Below are positions 9,440 to 20,495 of a stretch of DNA of 25,000 bases, one piece after another. The position numbers and the translations under genes were made by a program. The notes under the pieces were generated by a model, which saw nothing but the letters and a program-made list of their open reading frames with translations, had not been told where the DNA came from and made no database searches. Source of the DNA: Trachelipus rathkii (taxonomy: Eukaryota; Arthropoda; Malacostraca; Isopoda; Trachelipodidae); assembly GCA_015478945.1 (NCBI GenBank), contig JABUQX010004545.1:5001-30000 (forward strand), written 5' to 3'. Positions within the stretch are counted from its first letter, which is position 1. Every line of letters begins with the position of its first letter.

Positions 9440-9760
9440 CCATAATAAATAAAAAGAAGAAGAGAGAAGGATGAGAATTTATAAGACAAAAGAAATGGCG
9501 CCACCCACGGTAGTGTTATTTGAGTTCACAACGAAGGAGGTAAGTGAGGAATTCATTCAGTTTAACAAAAAAGGACCATATAGTCAGAGGGATCAAGAAG
9601 CATTCAGTTACACAGAGCACAAGAAGGACGGGATAGAATCATTCAGGTTACACAGAGGGCCCACGCGATAGGAATAACCCCATATAAAAATTAGCGACGC
9701 AATTCAGTTAAAACAATAATATTCATTGTGACGTGAACATCTCATTATATTGTGAACGTG
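9440..9760 (+). repeat. Dispersed repeat, copy A, with internal ~36-bp units
   Basis: Contains TATAAGACAAAAGAAATGGC, then about three diverged units around the core ATTCATTCAGTTTA / GCATTCAGTTACACAGAGCA / TCATTCAGGTTACACAGAGG, preceded in the last unit by GGACGGGATAGAA, and closes with TGTGACGTGAAC. The same order of blocks recurs in copy B at 12830-13130. A 66-codon open frame (9471-9671) merely follows the internal repeats and has no recognised domain. Confidence 0.65.
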
Positions 9761-10128
9761 TAACTTCAGCCACAAGTGTATTAGTTCACTCCAAAGCAGT
9801 GATCTTAATACATAAGCCCACTCATCTATTAACCACATCAAACCTCTCGACTACTCTAGCAAATACTTGTGAGTCACTCGTGATCTCTCGCACGTCTACA
9901 AATCTGATTCAGTTAGCGCCCAAAATGACCGCCAAAAATGAATAGTTGGCACGAATCACACCCGGAAAGGATAAAAATATCATGATTTAGCATATTCATT
10001 GTCAAATGTATTATTATATATCTCTATTGTTGGAATTATTAGATTAAATATATAGTAAATAGCGTAATAGTGATAGCGAGAGATAGATAATATGTATTAC
10101 AAATTAACATAAATATTTATATAGTTGA
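9761..10128. other. Unassigned sequence
   Basis: Mixed composition with a 70-codon open frame at 9733-9945 (Ser/Thr/Leu-rich, no recognised domain), then AT-rich sequence. It may belong to the dispersed repeat flanking it, but similarity to copy B fades here. Confidence 0.5.
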
Positions 10129-10410
10129 TTCATTATCGTCAATGCGCCACTCTGCCCTATTTCCATTCATAATGGGTGTGATGATGAAACAAAGAGGGAG
10201 ATAGAATCTAGAATAGTGGGTAAATGTCCAGTGTTTTCTGGGAAGGAAAGGGATTATGAGAAGTGGAGGAGAAAGGTGTGTGATTGGGTAGAATTAAACG
10301 GAAGCATGAGACCAAAGGGGAATACGGTGACAACGACTGCAACCAACCGGTGTGGCGGCACGCCTTTAGTGATGGATAGAGATTACAGTTTCGGAAAAAG
10401 AGTGTTATGA
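10129..10410 (+). pseudogene. Possible retroelement Gag-like fragment
   Basis: An open frame from just after the TGA at 10126 to TGA at 10408-10410 (about 93 codons) contains CPVFSGKERDYEKWRRKVCD followed by WVEL. A Phe-x-Gly-Lys ... Tyr-x-x-Trp-(R/K)-x-x-Val-x-x-Trp arrangement is common at the start of the capsid region in several LTR retroelement Gag proteins. The similarity then dissolves into low-information sequence. No zinc knuckle or protease follows. I could not assign a family. A possible internal start is GTG 10216 or an upstream codon; none is convincing. Confidence 0.35.
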
Positions 10411-10653
10411 GAGGGCGCCGAAAAAAAGATGAATAGGACGAATATGCCAAAAGAAAACCTAGTAAGTGATCACACGGGTGAAAAAAAAGTTATTGACAGA
10501 GGTGGGGAGGGTAGCGGGCACGAAGCGGGTGAATGTTCTGACGCAAACCACTCGGATTTGAGCGCAACCACGGCGTCTTACTCTAGAATTAATCACAAAA
10601 GGGTAGGTAGCTCCATAGAGATAGGAGGGAGTGTCGATCTACAGAGTGAGTAA
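10411..10653 (+). other. Open frame of uncertain status (74 codons)
   Basis: From ATG 10429 to TAA at 10651-10653 the frame is hydrophilic and Gly/Ser/His-rich (GGEGSGHEAGECSDANHSDL). It lies just downstream of the Gag-like fragment in another phase-compatible position. It could be part of the same relic element, for example a linker region, but there is no domain to confirm it, and chance is a realistic alternative. Confidence 0.2.
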
Positions 10654-11339
10654 GAGTCTTTCCGTAGATGATTCTAAGAATGTAATTAAAAATTGATAGT
10701 AATGATGCAGAGAAAGAGCGCGCTTGAGCACATAGCAAATATGTAGATTACGGTATGAAAGCGAGCTCAAAATAGAAGCCTGAGACAAAAATGCCTGGGT
10801 TTAGGATGAGCGTGCGCAAAGTGAAACTGGACCAAGGATTGAAAAGGAGGCGTGCCGACAATTAATGGAGCTGTGGGCCTAGATAAATGTCCGACGAAGA
10901 ACGTGAACCAAGGAGGGGGGCGAAAAAAGGGGAAGAGACTACGACATTAAGTTAGATAAGTGGAGTGTAGGGCCCAAAAAGGGTGCGACCCAAAAGAGTG
11001 TCCATGTGATTAGCTCGCGAGAAATAATGCCGTAAGGGAGTATTCAGCACACACAAAAAATAGGAGCTCAGAAGATCACTCCTAGAAAGAACATTAAAAA
11101 CGTGGCACGAGAAAAGTGGGTGAAAAGGAACCTCCAGAAAAAGAAATGGCACAAAACAGGAACGACCACTAATAAGTAAGGCAAAAAAAAAGAGATAAGC
11201 GCGACAAGAAGGCCCTCAGGATAGACAAAGGCGTCGATGGATGACATTATGGGACCAAGTGACCCGCAGTGTATAAAGAACGAAGAGAAACACCGAAACT
11301 AGAAAGTGACCCACCCCCCAAGAAACTAGGTGATAAGGC
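10654..11339. other. Unassigned, higher-GC sequence
   Basis: This stretch is noticeably less AT-rich than its surroundings and contains G-rich words (AAGGAGGGGGGCG near 10911). No frame longer than about 65 codons and no recognisable motif. Possibly decayed continuation of the retroelement suggested by the Gag-like fragment. Confidence 0.45.
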
Positions 11340-12660
11340 AGAGAGTAATAATGGTATGAATGTAGAATAGAATACAAACAGAGGGGAGCTTCAAGAGTAG
11401 AGAGATATAGGATTAAAATACCAAGTGATTAAGAGAAGAAAGAATCAGATTGTTAATATAGTGTATGGAAGGAATAGGACATTAAAGGGATTGGAATAGT
11501 ATTTGAGAGTTAAGGGATTGGATTATAGAAATGTTTTTAAAATGTAAATGAAAGTAAATGGACATATTAAGAAAATTTATGCGAAAGGATTAGAGTGACA
11601 GACATCTACAAACTATTTTATGTTTTAGGTGTGTAAGAAAAGGGACACGAGGATCTAAAGAGAGTTGTCAAACGAGTGTTGAGAACATTATAAGAAAATG
11701 TATACGAAAGTTTATCACAGATGGGGACATGAAGATAAAAATGAATTGTATGGATGAGGTATGTATTGAGGAATGTAAAAGGGAATAAAAGAAGTGAATA
11801 AAAAAAGAGAAAAAGAGATAAATATTTACTATACTGAATGAGCGAAAAGATAAATAGAGAAGAGAAAGCTGAAACAAGCATGAAGATGAAAGTAAAAGAT
11901 AAGAGGAGAGAATGATTTACAGCATAATTTTGAAATGTAAAGAGCTACTGTCCAAATGACGAAAGTATAAAGATAAGAATTAGACATATATGAGAAGTAT
12001 TATAGGTTATATAATAACACAGAAAGAATATCTAAGGGAGATGAAATTTGTTCAGTAAAAAGAGAGAAAAGAGGAAACGGAAGAAAGTGAAGATAATAGA
12101 TCAAAGAGAAAAAAACAAAATAATGTAATAGATGGAGAGAGATAAAATAGAAGGACACAAGTGAGGACAATCATTATAAAGTGAGAATTGAAATGAATTA
12201 TAAGAATGAATGAATATAGTGATGTAGAGAAAGAGAAGGGAGAAGTCAAAGTATCAACATAGTAAGACGCAAAGGATGAGCAGGTACGAGTACAATGAAA
12301 CAAGTGGAATAGTGTATAACATAATGAATATGTGTGATGAAATGTTAGAGGATATTAACTCTGGAAAGAGATGGAAGGATCCATATCAAAATGTAAGTGC
12401 AAGATTGTACAAGAGTGTGGAGTATCGTGCGATGAATATACTATGAGAATTAAGGGGAATATAAACTGTTAGATTTTAATATATATGTATTTATTAATTC
12501 TAAATGGATAAATGAGAAATTGGTGAGATAGTGAAATGATGATGAGATTTATATAATATGTTTGGTTATGGAAATGAGGTATGAAAGAGAAAAAGATTAG
12601 GGGGATGAAAGAGAGAGAAAAGGATTGGTGTGAAGGTTAATTTGATGAGATATTTTAGAT
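11340..12660. other. Long purine-skewed stretch
   Basis: Roughly three quarters or more of + strand bases are A or G over about 1.3 kb. I count 10 pyrimidines in the 60 bases from 11761 and 16 in the 60 from 12121. Words are of the AGAGATAAGA/GAATGAA kind, not a simple tandem unit. Overlapping minus-strand Phe/Ser/Leu-rich frames at 11618-11881 and 12052-12303 are by-products of the skew. Confidence 0.75.
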
Positions 12661-12829
12661 AGTAAGCTGTGATGATGTCGTCAGAAACATCATCATTGTT
12701 GTGATGTATAAGTTTTCTATTTTTAGCCAGATAATAAATATTATAATTAATGGATAATTGTTTGATATATAGGTATTTAAATAGTTGAAAGATAATATTA
12801 ATTTAAGAGACTAACATTAAAAGCATGAA
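12661..12829. other. Unassigned AT-rich sequence
   Basis: Includes a small hairpin-like GATGATGTC / GAAACATCATCATTG-type inverted match near 12672-12700. Otherwise nothing recognised. Confidence 0.4.
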
Positions 12830-13130
12830 ATGATAAGAAAGAAAAGAAATATATATATAAGACAAAAGAGATGGTGTTCATTTAAGTTACAAGAAGGAGG
12901 TGATTTATAGAATCATTCAGTTACAAAGTACAGATAGGGATAGAGAGCTATATCAGATTACAAAGCAGGAAGGGATAGAGATCATTCAGTAGTTACAAGC
13001 AAGAGGGAAATATATAGAATATATATATATACGAGCGATAGTCATTAAATCATTATCATTTGTTAATCTGAACTTTCAATTAATATTTTTGACGTGACCA
13101 GACTTGATTGTTATAACGTGACTTAACTAA
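12830..13130 (+). repeat. Dispersed repeat, copy B, with internal ~36-bp units
   Basis: Matches copy A (9440-9760) in order: AGAAAAGAAATATATATATA then AGACAAAAGAGATGG, GTTCATTTAAGTTACAAGAA then GGAGGTGA, units built on GGGATAGAGATCATTCAGT and GTTACAAAGCAGGAA, and finally TTTGACGTGACC. Units are more uniform than in copy A, at about 35-38 bp spacing. Confidence 0.65.
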
Positions 13131-13530
13131 CCCAAGCAGTTGCTATTACACACAGTCACACTGTCAATCATTCAGTGCACTATGTGGTATCAGCATGGCA
13201 TGGGGCAAGCAGGTGTTTGAGCTCATCTATTTCCATCCCATTGATTATTAAGACCTCATGGAATAGACATATATCAAGTTGAGTTTCATACGCACCTGCC
13301 GGAGGAGTTACATATGTCTGCTAGTATCTCACTCGTCCATAATAGCTGCCTGTGATTCTTGTTACTGGAAATTGATTCACAGGAGATAAATATGTAATAG
13401 TTAAATACGCTTGAAAAGCATACGTGTAAGAATGTCAGGACGAAGAATCAGAATGGGACATTATTATTGTACAAAATAGCGAATAAGAGTGATTTAGAAT
13501 AACTGTATAAGATCTCCCAATGTATCAATC
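13131..13530. other. Unassigned sequence
   Basis: Mixed-composition sequence after copy B, with no recognisable gene. Scattered short matches to the sequence after copy A exist but are too weak to call. Confidence 0.45.
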
Positions 13531-13822
13531 AAGAATAAATATAATAATATATTAATAAATCACGAGAGATAGAGTAAAGTATAAACTATAATAGTAATAG
13601 GATATAAGTATATATAATATTAATAATAGTAAATTATATATATAATAATATTATAAATAAATAATATTATTATATAATAATATATAATTAGTATATATAT
13701 ATATATAGATATAATATACAAGATAAAGAGATAAAACATATAGAGAGATAAGAATATAAAGAGAAAAAGAGGAGAGATAGCAATGAGATATATATATATA
13801 TAATTATAGTATAGAAGTAGTA

Positions 13823-13854
<32 letters not shown>

Positions 13855-13943
13855 ATAGAATAATAAGGATAAGATATAGTAATATATATAGATATATAAT
13901 TATATAAATAAATATATATATATAATATATATGATTATATATA

Positions 13944-13974
<31 letters not shown>

Positions 13975-14355
13975 GATGATATATATAATAATATTAATAT
14001 TAATATTATATTATTATTAATATATATATATATAATATTTATATATATATTTATTTATAATTTATATTATATTAGATAATATAGATATAGATAAGAATAT
14101 ATGAATATATATATACTATATATATGAAATTAAATTAATATATAGATACATATATAATAATAAATATATAATATTAATATATATTAATATATATATATAT
14201 AGATATTATATATTATATATATAAATATATATATATATATAATATATATTATACAATATATAATATATATTATATATATATAATAATTAATATATAATAG
14301 TGGTTAATATTGGATTTAATATATTTTATATTAGTAGATATATTAATTTAAAAGT
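13531..14355. repeat. AT low-complexity field
   Basis: Alternating (TA)n, AATAAT and TAATATTA words with small GA-rich islands (13731-13785). It is not a single uniform microsatellite. Confidence 0.85.
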
Positions 14356-14660
14356 GCGACCTTTACTATATAGGTATATATATACTCGAAAGTTATATAT
14401 ATTATATCATATAAAGTATATACATACTAGTGGAATATTGACTGCTCCACCCAAATAATCCTACGGTATTATGGATATTATACAAGTCGTAACCGACAAA
14501 GATTATACTAGAGTCATAGTCTATAATTAATGGCTCACTCACTCAAGCCCATGATGCCTAACACTATAAAAAAGAAAGACCATACAAGTAACTAGCATCA
14601 GCCCGCATTTCACCTCTCGCTACTATTCACCCCTTCAGTCTCACCTACCTCCTCATATAA
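14356..14660. other. Unassigned island
   Basis: About 300 bases of ordinary composition between AT fields, C-rich toward its end (CACCCCTTCAGTCTCACCTA). No open frame or known repeat recognised. AGTGCGACCTTTACTATATA near 14355 loosely echoes AGTGCGACCCTTATACTCGT near 8118. Confidence 0.4.
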
Positions 14661-14870
14661 TAAGTATTTATATAGTAGAGATATAATAATATATTATATT
14701 AATATATATATAATAATATATATTAAAGAAAGAATATATATATAAGAATATAATAATTGAAAATTAATATATAATATATAATATTATATATTAATATATA
14801 TATAATTATAGAGATGAGAATAAATATTATTATATAATATATATATATATATATATATAATAAATAGAGA
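14661..14870. repeat. AT low-complexity field
   Basis: TAATATATA and related words; the adjacent minus-strand frame (14784-14966) is largely repeat translation. Confidence 0.85.
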
Positions 14871-15360
14871 TGAGGTAGCTCCTGAAATATAGGCTCCGCT
14901 CAAGTTATGATCCAAGAAACGTAATAGCTTCACATGCAACCCGCGACACTGAGACGGTTGGGTCAAAAAGAAGATGGTATACCCATTTAGGATGAGACTA
15001 CTAGTAAAGGAAGCTACGAGAAAATGTCGCTCAGTGGAGAGAGGCGTCTAAGCTGACGCACCCCCCCTGAACGGCGTAACGAACCATCATGATATTTAAT
15101 ATAGACATTGTATGACGGTAATAGGAAGGAAAAAGGTATGATCCTCAGCAACTAGTTCCGTAGATATCAATAAGTATATGGATGAGCATAAAGGGACTAT
15201 ACCTCAGAGTATGTAAAAGTTGGATATGAATCATGAATGCGTAAACGTATATGAAATGAAGAACAGCGACTCATACCACTCCCTAATATATCATGATACC
15301 TCAGGTAGATAAGCTCCAATTATATAGCCTATACACCCTCGCGCAACGCAGAAATATACA
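14871..15360. other. Unassigned sequence
   Basis: Ordinary composition, one C-run (15060-15067). No domain, RNA or repeat recognised. A 5' LTR of the downstream Ty3/gypsy relic could lie here or in the next kilobase, but I found no stretch repeated after the integrase. Confidence 0.4.
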
Positions 15361-15399
15361 CCCATTTTTTTTTGTTTCAATATATATATTCTCTGTATC

Positions 15400-15736
15400 A
15401 ATGTTCTAACAGATCGTCAACCATCAGAGAGTCGCCATAATTCAAGAGAACCAGGCGGGTGGTTTAGCACGGTCCTCAGAATTCCGCAACAGCATAACGT
15501 AATCGCAGAAGTTGACGCGATGGATAGAGCGACAGACCCAGACGCGACACTCTCCTCAAACCGTGTGGAGGGGAGAATTAAATTACAGCAGGAAAAAAAC
15601 AGAAAGTATGGAAGAGAATAACTCCACAGGAAAACAGAATTATAAGAGGTGGCAGGAAAAGAAGGAAGCATCCGCCCAGAAGCTGAACATAGATCTGTTA
15701 GAAGAAGAGTACATATTATGTAATCAACTAACATAA
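15400..15736 (+). other. Coding-like stretch, possible 5' part of the retroelement
   Basis: Two overlapping + frames look protein-like. One runs from about 15478 to 15628 and includes HNVIAEVDAMDRATDPDAT; the other, 15512-15736 (TAA at 15734-15736), ends with a Lys/Glu/Gln-rich run (QNYKRWQEKKEASAQKLNID) and LLEEEYIL. The charged, helical character would suit a Gag N-terminal region, and the position upstream of the polymerase fits. There is no diagnostic motif, and the two frames overlap, so a frameshift between them is possible. Confidence 0.25.
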
Positions 15737-16800
15737 CTTATCACTTATGTGCCAGAATACAGCACTCACACTTGTAGCTATACAGTAGGAGCGACGTAAT
15801 AATGGTGGTGTACGTGTAAAGGTGAATTAAGTTACCCTGTACGAGCAAAATACCTTAGCCACTACTAAAAAAGGTACCTATAGAAAAAAGCGGAATAAAA
15901 GCACCACAATACGCAAACGCGCCAAAGATAATAAGAGGGTCAAAGTGTATCAAGTGAACTGGAAAAGAAATACGCGGAACAATAATAATATAAGCTTAAT
16001 ATGGCCTAATTGCACTACGATCCCTTATCTAACAAGTAACATAGCCAACTGAAAAAGAGGAAAAAAAGACATCGCAAGTACAAAAACAGGAACTTCAATC
16101 GAAACAAACACCGAGATATCTAATTGAAGAACCGCAACTAGACACCATATGTGAATGTGAGCGTTTCCAAGGACCATTTTATTTGTTTATGTTCAAGGCA
16201 GGATGATTTATAATTGCTACAATCCAGAGAGTACGAGAGTACAAACACCTGATTGTTATTAAGAGAGAAGCATTACTATACATGTGGTTAGAACAAGGTG
16301 ATCTTTCGTCAGCGGCCCCGACTCGTCACTCTCTCCTCGCCCTCCTCGCAGTTCCCGTGTGTAGAATTTGATAAAGAAAATTTGAAATTTCACAAGGATT
16401 GCTAGACGAATCACTACACCTTACGGAAAATTTCTATCTCAAGATCAGCGAGAAATAGAGAATCGGAAGACCTCGTACTGAGGAGAATAATATAATAAAC
16501 AGATTTAGAATGGAGCGAGAGTCGCTGAACGATATAGAGTACTAGTATTATATAAAAAAATTTTGAGCTAGCGGAAAGATCGAAATCTTCATCCCCCGAA
16601 GGAGGATGCATATTGGAAATTAAGTCACCTAAAAAGAAGACACAGAACTTACTTTGAAGTCATGAGATCAACAAAGCAAATGACAAGAGTAAATCTCATC
16701 ATCGGAGAAGACAAAGAGAAGTAAATCGACCTCAATCGGACGCTCGATTGACTCAATAGAATATATTCCGTTATATCCAACACCACAGATCGGTACTCGT
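15737..16800. other. Unassigned sequence upstream of gag remnant
   Basis: About 1 kb without a convincing frame. A GC-richer patch (16303-16360, CGGCCCCGACTCGTCACTCT and CTCCTCGCCCTCCTCGCAG) stands out. Possibly untranslated leader or decayed gag. No primer-binding site complementary to a tRNA 3' end (ending TGG) could be assigned with confidence. Confidence 0.4.
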
Positions 16801-16802
16801 CG

Positions 16803-17372
16803 AAGCCTGTATGAAGATCCGCGCGCGTGAAAAAGAACGATTGGCCGAGACCAAGGAAATAATAAGCAAAGCCGCTAAGGTGAAATCAACAATGGCTGCG
16901 TCAAACCCAGGAAGCCACACAAAATACTGCCAAAAATCACCCAAGAAAGATTAAAAGCAAGGCAACCACCCAGATGACGATGAAACGTAAATCACACGCA
17001 AAAGAGCAAGAAAACCAAGCTCAAGCCAGAAGGCAATCAGACCGATATAGAGCAAGAGGCTCAGCATGCCATGAAATGGACCCAGCGCGCAGCAGATTCT
17101 CTGATTATTATCATGCCGGAAATTCCTTCAAACCGGGAAGTAAACATTCAAGAAAAGATGATGAGATACTAGATAAAGAAAGGAATTAATGTCCCTTATT
17201 TATCACACTATAATTTACTACCCAAAATTGCAGGGAAAGAGAATGGTTCTCAACTGCCAACCAAAACCAACATTCCAAGCAGGGAAAACCAATATGAGAG
17301 AAGAAATCCACTTCAAAGTAAAAGTAATACATCAATAAAAAAAGCGAGTCAAGAAAAAATGCAGATAAATTA
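16803..17372 (+). pseudogene. Putative Ty3/gypsy gag remnant
   Basis: Two + frames read as charged, Lys/Arg/Gln-rich protein. The first (from about 16803) has KIRAREKERLAETKEIISKA. The next has QEATQNTAKNHPRKIKSKAT, then MKWTQRAADSLIIIMPEIPS and IKKGINVPYLSHYNLLPKIA. They lie immediately upstream of the Asn-rich segment and protease on the same strand, where gag belongs. No zinc knuckle (CCHC) is visible, and the frame changes and has stops. The assignment is by position and composition only. Confidence 0.35.
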
Positions 17373-17403
17373 ATGAAAAATAGTTAAGAAAGCACACTTT
17401 AAT

Positions 17404-17866
<463 letters not shown>

Positions 17867-17889
17867 TATGTTACCATTGAATAATTTTC

Positions 17890-18897
17890 ATGTTGCAAAC
17901 AATATGGCGCAAGGTCTTGGCATTTCAAAGCTCAGAAATTGAGGAGCGTTATAGCGTCCCAAATCAAATTTTCGACGAGGCTGAGACTGGAAAGAAACCT
18001 TGCGAGATTTCCGACCTAAAGCTGTATAAAGTGTTTGATAGTTTAAATAAAATAATTTATTTAATCGATACAGGGAGCCAGCTCAATATTTTGCAGGCGG
18101 ATGCAATTGCAAAGCGCAAAACGCCTATAGGTCATATATTAGCTGCTAATAACACACAAATTGACATTTACGATGTAAAAACTTTAGAGCTTGATATAAA
18201 TTTAAATAGAAAATATATAGATAAATTTAATGTTGCCGATTTAAAGATCAATATCTTGGGACTTCCATTTTTAAAACGATATGAATTAGGGATAGATTTT
18301 AAACATGATATCTTGATTGACCCTTTAACGACTCATACTATAAAATTAAATAGGGATATAAATTTTAGAAATGTGCATGTGCATGGCCTTTCTAGAGACA
18401 CTCTGTCTCCTGCTAAAAATCTTCCTCTCACTACTACTCTTTTACCTAGTAGTCCACTATTCTTTAATGATGTATTATTGAAATATAAAAATTTCTTTCT
18501 CAATCCATATATGACAGAAAATAATTATATAAAGAAAAACCAAAAAGACAGGTGGGTAGAAATTTTTGAAAAATATAAAGGTAAAACAAGCGGTACCAGC
18601 ACCGCAATGATAAACAAAGAAGGGAATATAACAATAAACAAAGAAAATGCTATCATCCCTGAAAGAATCCTAGAAGAATTAGCCAATACATATCCTTATA
18701 AAGCCACTATAAAAGGTCAAGCAATACGTATGAGACCCAGAAGGATGCCCCATAAATTATACTCTCAAACAAGGTCAGAATTTAATCAATTACTTGCAAC
18801 AGGGGTATTAAAGAGGACCAACTCTCCCTGGGCTTTTCCTGTGTCTGTCATCGAAAAGAGCAACAACAAAGTGAGACTTATATCCGATTTTAGATAA
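17890..18897 (+). pseudogene. pol: Ty3/gypsy Pol: retropepsin and start of reverse transcriptase
   Basis: The 335-residue frame holds an aspartic protease followed by the first RT block. Protease: LIDTGSQLNIL with the catalytic DTG at residues 60-62, and the conserved ILGLPFL at residues 122-128. After about 100 residues of spacer the RT begins: RMRPRRMPHKLYSQ, then GVLKRTNSPWAFPVSVI (fitting the common I-x-x-S-x-S-PWASP pattern) and VRLISDFR. The TAA at 18895-18897 replaces one residue in the DFR-x-LNKRT motif and the same frame continues beyond it, so it is a point nonsense mutation, not the true end. The ATG at 17890 is probably internal: retropepsins are normally made within a Gag-Pol polyprotein, and homologous text is readable upstream in another frame. 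Confidence 0.92.
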
Positions 18898-19320
18898 TTA
18901 AATAAAAGGACAGGACATGATATCTTTGGATTGCCAAACCTACAAGACGCTATATTTACCCTGAAAGGATGCAAGTACTTTTCCAAGATAGACTTAACTC
19001 AAGCCTTCTACGCGATTCCCTTGGCCGAAGAAAGCCAAAAATACTTTACCATCACCTGTAATTTGGGAACCTACACATACACCTGCTTTCCCATGGGTTA
19101 TATTAGCTCCCCATTTATATTTCAAAGAATGATAAACATCCTGCTGTCAGACATTGAAAATTGTCATGCGTATATAGATGATATTTTAATCCATACAGAA
19201 ACGCAAGAAGAACATAAGATTATACTAGAAAAAGTGCTTCAAAGACTGCAATATTTGTATATCAGTTTAAATCCCGCAAAATGCAAGATCGACATTGGTG
19301 AGATAGACTATCTCGGATAA
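18898..19320 (+). pseudogene. pol: Ty3/gypsy reverse transcriptase palm, YIDD
   Basis: Same frame as the protease block, after the TAA at 18895. LNKRTGHD, then FSKIDLTQAFYAIPL (first catalytic Asp in KIDL), FPMGYISSPFIFQRMIN and the active-site box YIDD at 19171-19182, followed by DILIHTETQEEH, LNPAKCKI and DYLG. All belong to the Ty3/gypsy RT order. The frame is closed by TAA at 19318-19320 because one base is missing next to DYLG; the following domain reads in the frame starting at 19317. All three RT catalytic aspartates are present. Confidence 0.93.
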
Positions 19321-19796
19321 TTATAAATAAAGAGGGAGTAAGGCCAAATCCCGACAAAGTAAAAGACATATTAAATTATGATAAGCCAAAAACTATCAGA
19401 GAATTACGTGCTTTCATTTTCAAGGTAAGCTTTTACCGAAATACACTTCCCTGCTTAGCAGATGTTATAACACCGCTTACCGCTTTCTTACGGGGAAAAC
19501 CGTACTCACGAAGACGAGTAATGTGGGATACACCTTCCGAAAAAGCTTTCTCAGATGTTAAAAATGCCATAAAAAACGCGTGTACATTAGTATACCCCAG
19601 CACTACCTGTGCGATAAAGATTATTACACATACATCCACCAAAGCGGCCGCTGCAGCTATTATGGAAGATGATGAGGGAAATTTTCAAATTGCATTCTAC
19701 AGCTGTATTTTAAACCCCACTGAACAAAAATATGATTTTGCAAACAAAAACTTGATCTGCCTCATTAAAGTCCAGAAGAAATATGGTTATCTCTAA
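19317..19796 (+). pseudogene. pol: Ty3/gypsy RT thumb and RNase H, catalytic residues lost
   Basis: Reading starts IINKEGVRPNPDKVKDI, the usual link after YLG, then ELRAF and FYRNTLPCLADVITPL (RT connection), then WDTPSEKAFSDVKNA leading into RNase H. The RNase H start, normally TDAS, is THTS with His at 19629-19631. The usual TEK-E-L helix is FANKNLICLI, Asn standing where the catalytic Glu is expected (19749-19751). The frame stops at TAA 19794-19796 after KYGYL; remnants continue in other phases (next feature). Loss of two catalytic positions means this RNase H would be inactive even with the frame repaired, unless they reflect sequence error. Confidence 0.85.
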
Positions 19797-20159
19797 GTTG
19801 GCCGACAAATCACCATACACGCAATCTCGTGACCTGATCAACAAATACAACAAGTTGGATGACCATTATAACCAAAACGCGAATTTCTACCTCCATATAA
19901 CGTCAACTGGAAGCTAATTACCAGTAAAAATAACCCCCTGTCGGAATACTTAAGACATAATCAAATTATGGAAGAAAAGGAGGTAGATCGCACACAACAG
20001 CAGATAACTGCAAAAGAAGTGTGCACAAACGAACAAACATCAGAAAAATTGCAAATAAGTGAGGGGGCGGAGTCAAGAGATATCGCAACCAATCACAGCG
20101 CAGCTAGCAAAGAAAACGAGAACGGGATTGGTTCGCTCAGCGCCGCTTCAACCAATTAG
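19797..20159 (+). pseudogene. pol: End of RNase H and charged linker
   Basis: VGRQITIHT directly after the stop matches the start of the last RNase H block, but the expected TDHK that follows is lost in frame changes. WKLITSKNNPLSEYLRHN at about 19907-19965 matches the typical closing motif of this domain (I-x-G-K-x-N-x-x-AD-LSR). The frame then runs on as a Glu/Gln/Ser-rich segment (KEVDRTQQQITAKEVCTNEQ) to TAG at 20157-20159. The linker has no domain I recognise. Confidence 0.65.
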
Positions 20160-20495
20160 AGACCAGGAAGCAAACCTGAAAGTCAGGTGATAGAAAGGAA
20201 TTCATACTATAACTCAACACGCGTACAAACCATAAACGTCGACGAGAGAGGAGTGATCACCGACCCTTTGAATCCCGTAGAGAGACATCCCTCGAATACC
20301 ATACATTCCAAACGCGTGGGAGATTTAAATTTTGAAAAACAGAAATTGCAAGAGAAAGAAATTTTGAAAAACAGAAATGCGTCTTTCCGCAGCTGGTAAT
20401 TAAATTAACAGTTTTTATTTCAATCAAATGCTTCACATTTCGAACAGCGAAAGGATTTAAATACTGAGAAACAAAAATTCAAAACTAAAGAGTGA
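20160..20495 (+). pseudogene. Charged RNase H-integrase spacer with a repeated motif
   Basis: One frame carries DLNFEKQKLQEKEILKN at 20322-20372 and, exactly 132 bases later in the same phase, DLNTEKQKFKTKE at 20454-20492. The stretch is Lys/Glu-rich and could be helical. Stops at 20397-20399, 20403-20405 and 20493-20495 break it. It adds several hundred bases between RNase H and integrase, longer than the short tether expected in most Ty3/gypsy elements. I do not recognise it as a known domain. Confidence 0.5.

Noticed and set aside
9733..9945. 70-codon + frame, Ser/Thr-rich
   Set aside because: No motif and adjacent to repeat-derived sequence; likely chance.
11618..12303. Minus-strand Ser/Phe/Leu-rich frames resembling membrane proteins
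   Set aside because: They arise from the long A/G-rich tract; overlapping frames look equally hydrophobic.
15417..15734. 105-codon minus-strand frame with Cys/Leu-rich sequence
   Set aside because: The + strand is more protein-like here, in line with the retroelement downstream.
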